Part shown: one piece after another, positions 46,801-59,300 of the stretch
How positions within the stretch are numbered: the first letter of the stretch is position 1
Layout of the letters: every line of letters starts with the position of its first letter
Assembly: GCA_032173965.1 (NCBI GenBank)
Contig: CM063294.1
Coordinates: forward strand, 9,352,452-9,416,451
Reading direction: 5' to 3'
Source of the DNA: Sitta carolinensis
Taxonomy: Eukaryota; Chordata; Aves; Passeriformes; Sittidae
Length of the DNA stretch: 64,000 nt
Position numbers and translations under genes: made by a program
The notes under the pieces: generated by a model
Databases searched by the model: none
What the model saw: only the letters and a program-made list of their open reading frames with translations
Told to the model about the DNA's origin: nothing

Positions 46801-49800
46801 ACAAAGATAATTACACCCTTGATTCTGCTTCCACACCAGTGAATCAACACATGAGTCACCTCTGTCACCTCTCACCCACCTTGGGTGCAATTAGGGCTGA
46901 CCCAGGACTAAGTGACCAGGTGACTGGATCTCTCAAACACAGCAAGAGAGCATTACAGCCTGGGTATGGAGCTGTTGCACAGGTCTGAGCCCAGCACCAG
47001 GCTCCAGCAGTGTCTCTCCCACAGAGTCTGCCAGGGGTATGGGTTACTTTGCCTCTATCCTTTACTTTTAAAATCCACTGTGATTCGAACTGGTGGAATT
47101 CTGAAGGCAGCAACAAATGGCAGCAAACAAACCCAACTGCTTCAACACAGACATGTCCCTTTCCTCCTCCAAGGCAGTGCTGCCAGCTGCCACCACAGTG
47201 GGTCACCTTGAGTACAGATGATGCCCACATTTCCTCCACAAGGGTTTTGCTGCCTGAAGCTGTTCCCCAGCTCATGCTCCCTGATGAGAGCAAGCTGGAC
47301 AAGGGCACAGCTGCTGGGACCTCTCTACAGCAGGTCAGGCCTTGTCTATGTGACTCAGAAAAGCCCAGAGACTCCCAAATCACCACTACTCCCTCTGAAA
47401 AGCCCCCCTGATCTGACAGAGCATCACCCAGGGCTCCAATGAGGGCGAAGAGGGAAGAGCACCTTCCTGGCTTCCTCCTTCAATGATGTTCCTCAACACC
47501 AGCTTTGCCAAGCAGCCTCCTAGCTATGCTGAACTCAACTTTCCAACAGTAGCTGCAAGGTAGCAAGCCAGAAACCTGGATCCTAGTGGAAAGGGGAGAC
47601 AAGAAGAGAGACAGGGTACAATAGCTGCAACAAAGTAGGCTGTGGAAAATGCCATGCAACAGTTTAATCCAAGTTCACTGTTCCAAACAAGCTTTTGGGT
47701 AAGCACCTGCTGGCATGAAAGGCGGCTGCTGCTGTGAGCCTCACCTGCTACGTGAGCCCGCGATTGATAGAAGTGAATTTTTCAAACCTGCTCTTGTGAG
47801 AATTCACTGAGAACTTCTCCATTTTACAGATTTAAAAAAGCCTGCACCAAAAATATTCACAGTTTATTTTTTCATGAAACAAGTAACTATTTAACACGTG
47901 ACAATGCGAAGCGGAGGTGGACAGAGCAGTGCAGAGACCTCTCTGGTTACAGCGGGAGCTAGCTGGGCCCTGGCACTGAGGAAACCCTACTTACACAATC
48001 TACATGACTAAGTCCAGCTCATGGGAAGGCTTATAAATGTAAATTCAAGATTTATTTTCCTTCTCACACATGATAAATATTTAATATACTGAACGTCATA
48101 ACTTTTTTTAAAAAAAATTTTTGTTTAAAAACCTTAATGAATGCCCTTAAGGTAATCTTCTTTCTCAATGGATCTGAGTTGTCCTGATTCCCTTTGTGGA
48201 GGAGTCACGCAGAAATGCAAGCTGCTTGCATTTCCCTAGTTTCAGCAGCAAGCAGGAACTGACCTGCCAGTCTTCCCGGAAAAAAAAACCAACATTAAAC
48301 AAGTAAATTTCCATAAGCCATAAAGCTTTTCCAAGTCGTGAGCTATTCTACAAAGGATCTGAAATGATTCGGACTAGAGAAGAGATGCACCATAGCACTG
48401 GTAATGTCCCCTTGTGCCCAGCACACCCGGCCTTTACAGCAGGACTTTGTCTCGGGGTGCACACATCAGGAAAGAAGAATGGATCAGGGTTTGTCTTGGT
48501 ACAGGTGTCTGCCTCCCTTCATAGAAAACTGCAAAGCTCATGACCGTCTGCTCTGGGAGCAGCAGGCGCGTGCAAGCCAGGTGGGAACAAGGACCTGCTC
48601 CCATGTTGGAGGAAGGTAAACAGGGGGCTTGAGCTCTCCCTTCCTGGGGAGGGGCCTGCAGATCTGCCTGGAAGGAGGAGAAGGATACACACACACTGGA
48701 GCTGTGCAAGGGTCTGGCGGCGGCACGGAGATCTGAGGTTGCGGCCCCGGATCGGTGGAACTCAGGAAATTACAGAGGTAATGTGTTGTGAGAGTGGGAA
48801 AAAGCTGGTCAGCAGTGTTTCCTTGGCAGGACACCAACCCTATCCAGGCCAGGCAGTGCCACTGAAGGAGGTCTGTCCTCCTCCTGCCTGCGAAGGTGCC
48901 TGTGGTCACAAGATGCTGCAGGTCCCTGGGACTTTACTGCCTGCCCCACGAGCACCAGAGCCAAGCCAACTTCTGCCTCAATGCTTGAGTGAACGTCTTT
49001 CAGCAGGCCTAGTCTGGACACCAGCCTGATGACCACCAGGTACTAAACATCGCCTTCACTGTAAAAGGAAGAAGAGGAAAAAAGAAAACCAGCCAGCTGC
49101 TGGAGCCCACCGTGTTCCAGTGTGAGAACTACAATTCAGTTGGATGGACGCACATGCGCACACACACATGCACACCAACACAGTCCAGTTAATTCAAGTC
49201 TCCTTTGGTTGTAGAAGAGATAAGCCAGAAGCTACACAAGGGGAAGGTGTTGAGATGGGTCCCGATCCAGCTATGGCAGCCTTGCCTCTGTGCTGTGCAG
49301 CGAGTGGGACAGGCTTGGCTTGCTGCTGGCAACACCAGGAGTGATGGGAACATGTTCTGAGGCAAAGGGAGAAAGGACTGCTCAGTCCGCTGGCTCACGC
49401 TGACAACAGAGGTCTAGAAGAGACTGGATGGAAATTTGAAAGGGAGCACTGTCCCCCTGGCAGGGCAGTGCTCAGCACCTCCAGGAACCCACTCTGCCCT
49501 GCTCTGCTATTGCTGCTTTATGGGCCACTACGTTGTCAAGTGCAGGAAAACACTCTGCGTGTCCTGTGCTAAATGATTAAGACACAAGAATGAAAAAACG
49601 GCCAGATTACTTCTTCCAAGATCTCTCTTTTCCCTGACTTCCTTCAGATTTCCTGCTTCTTGGGCCTGACCAGTCAGTCACAGCTCTGTAAAAAAGGAGC
49701 CTGAATGGATATTGCCTATTGCTGGAGAAAACTGCACTGAGCGAGTGCAGGAGCTCCTCTCCCATCTCACTGGAGATGATCCCTGTCCTTGAGCAAACCA

Positions 49801-50353
49801 CACACAGCATGTCCCAGTGAACACACGGACAAACCTTGTAAAGCAACACCCTGCAGGGACAGACCTGGGCAGGTGACATAAAATCCCTTCGCTGCTTCTG
49901 GAGTCTGGCAAGGACACATACACGACTGCTCACCACATGATCTCTAAAACATCTCCAGTGCCAGGGCAGCCTGACTGATCCACTTTCTTTAAATGTAGTA
50001 ACAAGAGCAAGACCCCTGGCTGTGCCTGGGAACCCACCTAAGAATCAAACCTGGAGCTTGAACACACTGGATCAGTAATGTGACCATTTCAATGGAATTG
50101 GAGATTTTTACCCAGAGTGGACTCTTTATTTCAGCTTTACCATTTGTAAAAGGAAAAGGTCACGGATGCTCTCTCCCTTTGGCTGGGCCAGACTCAGATT
50201 TAAGAGAATGTCCTTGCTCATGTCACAAGAGAATATGGATGGGATGTGCATGGGTTAGGGGCCGGGCTCAGGGAAGTGAATAAAAAAAACAAAACAAAGA
50301 TTCCCCTCCCTAAACATTAAACGACTGAAACCTGCCTCCCATATTCACCAACC
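43880..50353 (-). other. NSD1: NSD1 3' UTR (inferred)
   Basis: About 6.4 kb of unspliced, AT-rich sequence between the NSD1 stop and the RAB24 poly(A) site, with no believable gene on either strand. Minus-strand AATAAA-type signals occur near 46053, 47866 and 48050, so shorter 3' ends are possible. Mammalian NSD1 also has a multi-kilobase 3' UTR. Confidence 0.6.
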
Positions 50354-53300
50354 TCACTTTGGCTCTGAGTCAGCCAACTCACGACAGACAGAATCCTGGT
50401 TACGGGCTAGCGCTGTGTTTTGTTCAGGCAAAGGGTCCTGCCCCCGAGGAGTCTGTGCTTTTCCACTCAGCCAAGCAATTTGATCAATTGTCTGAACGTT
50501 CCTGACAAGCCACTGCATCTGCTCCGGGGGCACCGGCGCTTCCCTAGCCGGCCGAGGGGTCTGCTCGAATGCACACAATCTCTCTGATGTCCACGGGGTC
50601 TGCTCTGAGGGGGCTGAGGCCACTTCCCAGCTGGCCTGAAGGGTTGGCTCTGGCAGTTTCTCTGCTGTCCGGGAAGGCTGCTCCGCAGGCGTCAGGGCTT
50701 TTGCGGTGGACCAGTGGCTTTGCTCGTGCGTCTGTAGTTTCTCCGTAGGCCAAGGTACTTGTCCGACGTGTGTCACCGCCTTCCCAGCAGACCAAGAGAT
50801 TTGCTCCCCAGCTAACATGGTCCTCTCTTTCTGCTGGGGACTCAGCTCCACACCTGGGGCTCCTCTCTCCTTCAGCTGAGCGTTCTGGTCGACGGGACGC
50901 AGCGCTTTCTCTGACAGCAACAGCCTGGGAGCTGATGCAGCTAGAGGCTTGTCCAAGGCTTGAGGCCGAGGAGCCACAGCAGCAGCCAGCTTATCTGATG
51001 CCTGAGGCCACGGGGCTGTAAGAGTGAGAGGCCTCTCCGAGAGCTGAGGCCGAGACACCCCAGAGCTGAGAGCCTTTTCCAAAGGAAGAACCCGCAGGGC
51101 CCCAGAGTCAGCAGCCTTCTCTGGAGGAAGGGGTCGCAGCACCCCGGGGGAGAGAGACTTCTGTGTGAGCGGGATCCGAAGGGTCCCTGAGCTGAGACCC
51201 TTCTCCGTGGGCAGGACGTGTGGTGACCGGGAGCCAGGGGCCTTCTCTGGAGACAGGGGCCACGGCAACCCTAAGCTGGGAGCCTTCTCTGTGGGCAGAA
51301 TACCCAAACCAACAGTCTTCTCTGGAGGCAGGGGACAGGGCGACCCAGAGCTGGGAGACTTCTCTGTGTCTGGGACCCGCACTGCCCCAGAGAAGGAAGC
51401 CTTTTCTACAGGCAAGGATTGTGGTACTGTTGATCCAGGAGCCTTCTCTGAGGGCAGGATCTGTGAGACTGGGGAGTCTGGGACTTTTTCAATAGGAACA
51501 GACCACAGCACCTCAGGACTGGAAGCCATCTCCAATGCTGAGACCTCTGGCACCACAGAGCTGGAAGCCTCTTCCTCAGCCTGGGGCTGCGGACTCTGGG
51601 CAGAGGAGTCGTCCAGCGGCTGGAGCTGATCGGCCTCAGGAGGTTCATCCTCCGGCTGGGACTGCAGCATCCCCACCGTGGCGAGGAGTCTGTCAGACAG
51701 TGGAGGATGCAAGCATTTCACGGGGAACTCATCCAGCAGCTCGGGCTGCTGGGCCCTGCTGTCAATGAGGGACTTGTCCGATAACTCCAAAACCTCGGGG
51801 GCATCGGGAGTCTCATCTGACAGCTGGAGCTGCAGGTCGCCAGCAGTGATAAGTGACTCATCCAACGGGGACTGAGGTGATCCCGGAGGAGATTTGCTCG
51901 GCAGCTGAGGCTGCGAGGCATCGCTGGAGGACTCGTCCAGTGGCCAGAGCACCGCGTTGCTGGGAGGTTTGTCAGGCTGCTGAGGCCGCAGAGCTACAAT
52001 GATGGGCTGCTTCTCTGCCTGCAGCCTTAGGGACAGGGCAGCCTGGGGCTTGTCTGATGGCTGCAGGCGAAGTGACAGGGTGGTGGGAGGTTTGTCCGAA
52101 GGCTGAAGCCGGAGTGAGAGGGTGGTGGAGGGTTTGTTGGATGGCTTCAGCCTCAGCGACAAGGTGGCGGGGGGTTTATTTGACGGCGGCAGTCTCAGAG
52201 CCAGGGTGGCAGGTGGTTTGTCTGGTGAAGGTAGCCTGAGGGCCAGGGTGGTGGGGGGTTTGTTTGATGGCTGCAACCTCAGGGCAAGGGTGGTGGGGGG
52301 CTTGTCTGAAGAAGGCAGCCTCAGCGCTAGGGTAGCAGGGGGCTTTTCTGGTGACTGCAGTCTGAGGGCCACAGACTGAGGTAGGCTGTCCAGCGGCTGA
52401 ACACTCAGGTCTGTGTCTGCCTCTGTGTCTGCAGGCAGCTGCTCAGGTGGCTGGGTGTCCTCGCCGTTAGTCAGGCCCTCTATGGGAGGCGCATACTCAC
52501 GAATTTCTCCTGGCTCTAGAGGGTGAGGCCCACAGGGGTCATGCTCTGTACAGCACAATCGTCCATCCAGCTTGGAGATGAAGAGCATTCCTTCCCGGTG
52601 CTGCTTGCAGAAGGACCTGGGGCACATCTCGCAGAACGAAGCTGCTTCCTTACCACACACATCACACTGATGCCACGGGCACTCCCACTTTCCTGCAGCA
52701 CGGACACGGGAGAAAAGACACACCTTAGGAGTAGGAAAAGGGCAAGAGACAGGCCTGCTGCAAAGGGATTTCAGGGGAAAGTGAGAACACTCCTGTAATA
52801 CCCACATACAATTCTACATATCCTCTTCAGTTTCTGCCTTAGCTTGAGAGGGAGTTAACATGAATCTGCATTCTCAGAAGCACCAAGGGCAATGATAACC
52901 ACGACAAACACAAGCCACATCAGCTCAGACCAAAAGCCCATCTGGCTCCTGCACAGCACTAACCAACAGAGGTATCTAGAGAGGAGCAGACACCCCCAGT
53001 TTGCCCATCTCTGTAGCTCTGATTTTCATAGAAAACTGGTTATCTGTGCACAACACTCAAAAGACGTCTAAAGCGAACATGTCAGATTCATCTTTTAATT
53101 CTGGGTCAAGAACCTTCCTTCCTGTTTTTTAGAAAGAAGAAGTGAGAGAGCAGTGATCACAAGGGCTAAGTTTCTATTGTCTCTGAGCCTAAAGGCACAT
53201 ACAACATCCTTAATCTCTGGCCATGTATAGCCACGATAAAACAAACCTGCTCCCCCAGCAGCTCCATCTTCACAGCAAACCTACTGACCCAACAGTACCA

Positions 53301-56300
53301 ATACCACCAGCAGGCAAAACACAACGTTACACTTCAGAGACTGCTGCATTTCTCACTTGTAGATGACCTCACTGGCTCAGCCTCCTGCTTCCTCAGCCAA
53401 GGTTGTGGCTGGCTCTACCAAACGCTTCCAGTTCACAGACACAACCAGGCACACGCTGAACTCCTGACCTCTAACCAAAGCATGAGCAAGGATGTTTCTC
53501 CAAGTGCACTTCCTGCCTCTGTGCTCTCCCAGCACCCCACATTCCCCATCTCTCCTGCTCCCTGCCTTGCTGTGGGGAGCAGCTCCTCACAGAGCAGCCC
53601 TGGCACAGAGCTCTGAGCCAGAAAGCAACCACAAACACCAGCCAGGCCAGAGCACTTCCCACAGACCTGTGGCTGTGGCTACCAGCTCCTGTCCTGGGAG
53701 GCTGGATCCTGCAGCACTGCACTGAGCAGCTGTGGGCATTGTTCCCTGGACTTGTGCAACACCAGCTCTCCACTCCCCTCTCTCACGCTGCTTTTCCCCT
53801 GGGGCTGCAGGCAACATGTAGTAAGTTTTTCCCCTCCTCTGAAGCCAGTCCAAGGCTTCTGTTCCAGTCTCAAAATATGCACACTGCTCTTCTGTGTCTT
53901 TTCCAATTTTTCAGCATTTTTTTCCAAGTGAAGATGTTTAACACTTCCCATGGTCTCCCCTGTTCCTGGCTCGTGGTGCTGCAGCACAGGCTGTCACTGC
54001 TCCCCCTGCACCAGCAGCATCCCAGAGAGCCACAAAACACTGAGCCCACTGCAAAGACCCTGGGACCATCCTTACAGAGGTCATTTGTACAGATGGAAAG
54101 TAAAGCAAGTCAAAACCTGCTAGTTTGTTGCAGGAAGGACAAATCCTATCAAACCACTCTAATGGTCTTTGACAGGATAAAAAGGTCTAATGAATAAGCA
54201 CCCTCTCCAGGGACAACCCGGAGCTCTTGGAAGTAAGATCACACAATTAGCAAACATGCAAACAAGCAGGAAATTCCAATTACTTGACAGTAATGCCCAT
54301 GGCAGATGAAACATTTGAAGCAGAAAGTGCTGAACCTTTCATGTCCTGAATGATACTCTGAGGAGCAGACTATGAAAATCACTGCCTATGTGTAAAAAGA
54401 GTAAAATTGCTACAACTGACTGAAAATCATTCTCAAAAAACAGTTATTAATGGTCTTATGGCAAACTGAGGACACATTTCAAATTACATCCTTCAGAAGT
54501 GTATTTTAATCTGTATAATAATTTAAATTCCAGAAAGCAGAACAGCAAATACTCTTACAGATATTGGTAGATAACATTGAGCCTCTAAGGGACTGCAAAA
54601 ATCCAGCTGGACAGGCTCAGAATTTAAATTGGACAAATGCTCTTGCACCAACAAGGTGTAATTAAATAAAGACAGGTGCAAAACAAGATTGCAGAAGGAA
54701 GGAATAAATATGAGAAAAGGATCAAGATGAAAACTCAAGAAGGATAAAGCAAACTATCAACATCACATCAATATAAGTTATTTCTGCAAAACAAGTAAAA
54801 CAATTTCCGAAGAAATCTTATGTAAAAAACAAAATATAATTATAATTATACTCTTCTGTCAGAGTAAGCAAGGCCTTGGCTGCAATGCTGTTAAAATACT
54901 TGTTTCCAGTTTTAAAAAAATGTGTAGGCAAGTGGGACACAGTCCAGAGTAGATCAAGAAAAAAAACTTGAGGCTATGTTTGTATAAGCCGGAAAAGGAC
55001 TGAGACAACAATCTTCCACTATGTAAAAAAATGCATATCAGAGAGCTGGAATCCTTTGTGTTTTTAAGTCAGGCCATTAGGAGAAACTTTGCAAATGGAA
55101 AGCAGGGGAACAGGCTGGAGGCTGGACTGTACTTTTAAAGTATTTTTGCATTTCAAATTTTTGCCCTCATTTCACAACAAACTAGAACACACTTTGGTAC
55201 CGTTCTCTTAAGTATGAACTATTGGCTATGTAGACATTTAAGAGATTCTTTTCTAACTCCTATTTTCCAGTAGTGCTTCTCATCACCATTCAACTCACAA
55301 CTGTCTTGAACTTTGGGAAAACAGCCAGTGTGATGACCAATACCTCAGCTATTGGGGTTATGCTCTGCCAGGCCCCAAGAATGGGGTCAGCTCATAAGCA
55401 CCATCTCTTAGGCAAGGACCAGCTCCCCCTTCAGCAACTAGTTCACCTTTCTGCAGTCACAGTGGGGTGCAAACTGGGGCTGGGCTGTTTGGGCAACAAG
55501 GCCTGTTCAAGTGAGTAAGACTTCTCTAAATGTTAAGACACTGCGAATAGAGCACAAGGTGATGAGCAGCACTCAGGACACCCAGAGCCAACAGAGTGAC
55601 CCAAGCAGAGCCCAGCTGTGCAGGGCACTGACCTGCAGGTCTCTTGGTCAGGTTGAGGCAGTCAGCATGGTACACCTTGGGGCAGCCTGACTTCTTACAG
55701 GAGACCAGCTGCCCTCCGTCCCCGCAGCTGAAGCACTCGTCCTCCCGCTCCTTCATCACCTCCGCCTGCGACCTGCGCTTCATCTGCGGCCGCCTCTTCA
55801 GCTTCTTGGACTTCTCCTCACTGAGGCTGGGCTGGCTCTGGGGGGAAACAATGTGGGTTAATGCAGGGCTCTGCTCCATCCACCTGCTCCCTTCCTGCTG
55901 CAAACCCTGCTGGCAGGAATCCCACTGCCAGCTATACCTGAGACCTGTGCAGCATCTCTGGTGCTGCTGGGTGTTTGGTGACCAATTTACTACAGCAAAT
56001 AGCTCCCAGTTATTTTGAAAGAGCCTGGAAGTCCTGCAGCAAAGCTTGGCTCAACGTGGGATTTATACAACTAGCAACAGCAGAATGAGGAGCTGGGGCT
56101 GCCTGAGGTCACTGAGCTCATGCCACATCTCACAGACTCTTCAGGTCAAAGCAGTCAGGTCTCCTGGCACACATGACTCATAAGGAGTCTATCCAGGGCC
56201 TTCCTGCACTTTTTCACATTCATCACTTCCGTCTCCATTTGCAGTCTGAATTTATCTATTATCAGTTTAGACCTATTTGTTCTTGTGTCAATGCTACTCT

Positions 56301-59300
56301 TTTACACTAGAATCACAAAATCTTTACGGCTGGAAAAGACTTCCAAGATCATCAACTTCAACATTTGAAGCCTTTCTATCTCCCTGAAGAAGCCTCTGGA
56401 CACTCTCCTGCTTGCTCGCAAACTGAAACTTTCACAGTCTGCACACTTAGTCTTCCCACTGGCTTTTCTCTGCCCTTGCTGAGTATATTCATCCCAAATG
56501 GAAGTTACAGAATTACACATGCTACCTCAGATAACACCTCACAGGTAGTGTACAAAGACATCAACACTTAGCCAAAAGAACAGGAAATTCCCCCAAGCAC
56601 TGCCCCCATTTGCCTTTTCCACAGCTGTGTCACACCACAGCTCAGTCCTGTGGCAGCTGAGCTGCACAGTGGCTCCCTTCCACCATGACCTTCTCATGGT
56701 GGATTTGTGTCTCTTGTTAACCTCTCCAGGTGTGTCCTGTGGAATATCCAATCCCCATTCCCCCTGCACTTAGTTACTCCTTTGCAACTGCCCCATTCTC
56801 TTGCTCTCCCATACCAATGACAAGTGAACTCTGTGTCATCGTACAGTTAAATTATCTGTGTAGTGAAGTAACTACAGCTGGACCCAGGACAGGCAACTAA
56901 AAGGTTCAAGTGCTCTCTCCTCTGGCCTAAGGCCTCCTCCAACTCTGCTCTTCCAACTCCCCCTCCAAGCCAGGCTGAGCCTCCCACTTCGTCCAACACT
57001 CAGCTCCACAAAGATGACGCTTCTTGCCCCCAGTCCTGACCTTATCAAAGCACCATCAGTTTAGCTGATCTAAGGAGACATGAGCTAAATTCTGTGCCAT
57101 TCTCTACATCTCTTTGTGTTCAAATATGCATTCTCCACGAAGGGCATCTCTGTGTGCTGAGACAATGCCTACGATGCAATTTTTACATCCTTTATTCCGC
57201 ATAAATATCGTGCATAATACTTTCATCACCAAAACATTTAAAAACCTTGGTCTCCAGACCTACAATTTCAAAACTCTGCAGTTGGCTATCCAGATTTCCT
57301 GTCACCAAGGAGTTACTTCTCTTGATTGTTTCCTTCCCCTTCACATGTGGATGTTTCTGCTTTCATACCATCATTCCCCCTGACAATGGGGACAAGCCAG
57401 GCCTTTCTTATCACTGGAAATGCAGGCACTGAAATTCCTCTACCTAAACTATGCTACCGATTTTCAGCGCCTAGCTCCTCAGCCATCTAATTACAAAGAG
57501 AACAAGAAAATCCCTTCACAGCTAATTTGAATCTCTAAGAGAGGTCTAACAGCTGGACTAAGCGATTCCCACTTGCTCCCTGCAGTACAATAGCCTCACA
57601 AATAATTCTTCCACACTCCCAGTTAGAAGGCATTCTTAAGAGTTAACTTGAGTATAATCAGTTTTGTCTTGCTGTATCTTCCTGAAGCTTAAAAATGCAT
57701 CTGTTGTGAGTAGAATTTTTTAAAAAACCATCCCAAGGTACTGTTTTCTCGATATTGTTTCTTAGCCCATCTCATCAAGATGGAATGAGTCGCCTCAGAC
57801 ATCACAATGGAACATGAATGCCAACTAAAGGGCACCTTTCTCTGATTTCCATCGTGCAACCTGCAATTTCAAGGCAAAAATGACAGTCAAACCATGTATA
57901 ACACAGGGGCAGCACAAAATCAATTGAACTTTAAATCACAACCCCAAAAGAACTAAACACAACAGATGTGCAACTCCCCTCATCTGGCAGCTTCTGAAGA
58001 CATCCATTTTTTATTTTTATAAGTTAATTTTTCTGAAGAACTAATCTCTGGAGAATTCATAAAACTTTCCCTGTACATTGATGAGGCTCAACAACTGTGC
58101 TGCTGGAGGTTTTTAACCCTTAATTGTGGGCACGGCAGGATTCACATGCCAGAGCAGAGGGATTACAGACTGATTTGGAGAAACATTTGTAACAAACCAA
58201 CAGCTGAGACATAGATTTAGCTGGTGACAGCTGGGAACAGGGCCAACTGCTCCTGTTATTTCCTTTTCCCAGTGAGAACCAGCTCACACAAGGAGGTTAT
58301 TGAAATCAATTCCTGTTACTGCAACATTACAGTTACAAATCAAAGCCCTCAAAAAGTCAGTGAGTTGTAAAAGCTGGTGGTTTTTCTACTACAGATATGG
58401 CAAATTTCTTATTTCTGTTTGATGTGTAAAGATCGGTTACTTAAAACTAGAATAAAACTAAGAACATAACTGCAGAATAGATGATGAGGTAGCAACCTTC
58501 TGGCTCTAAAGCAACTTCAGTGTGAAGGAATGTGAGTTTGCTGGCCTTCCATGCATGCTCACAATTTACTCAAGCCTTTACTTTGGAAAATGGGCTGAGT
58601 TGTGGTTTCTTGGTTATCTGATGAAGTCTTTCCCACGCCTGTCCTTTGCTCCTCTAGTGCTATGGAAATTGTCATGATAAGAAGTAGAAAATAAAAAAGA
58701 ATCAAAAGAAAAAAGCCTCTTTCTTTTATTCTTTCAGTGTAAAATAAAACTTCCTGTAATTATTTATAGCAACTCTGATAACTGAAGACTAAAAGTTGTT
58801 CTCTCACAATGAAAACTCGAATATTTAACTCATTTCAAGCACTGTTCCCATGGCCACAATGAAATGATCTCTTCAACATGAAACCTCTGCAACCAATGAA
58901 TGATGCACATCTATGCAAAGAGGCAATTTAGAAGAACAAAAGCTTAAAGGATGCATCATACCTTCGGCCTTACTCCTAGGAAGCCACTGCAGTTTGGGGC
59001 ACCACATTTACAAACAGTCTTTCCATTTCCCAAACACTCCAGATTGTAGTTGAAAGTCAGCTCAGTCCCTGGCACAAAAGCAGATCAAAACCAAGTAAGG
59101 TGTTAATGAATTACAGAGTAGAATGTTTTACTGCTGAAGTAAAAGCACTTTTTAAATATAATGTCACAAATGACTGCCACCACTACACAAGGACACCAAA
59201 CAATTAATCTCCCCATAGATCTATTTAGATTGAAAATTCAGCGCAACCTTTCACCCCTACCACATTTTACAGCTAAAAAGGGCATTGATCCTGTAGCAGG

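Noticed and set aside
51165..52379. Plus-strand ORFs across the NSD1 tail, including one reading as glycine/valine repeats
   Set aside because: They are antisense shadows of the in-frame NSD1 repeats; periodic sequence keeps several frames open.
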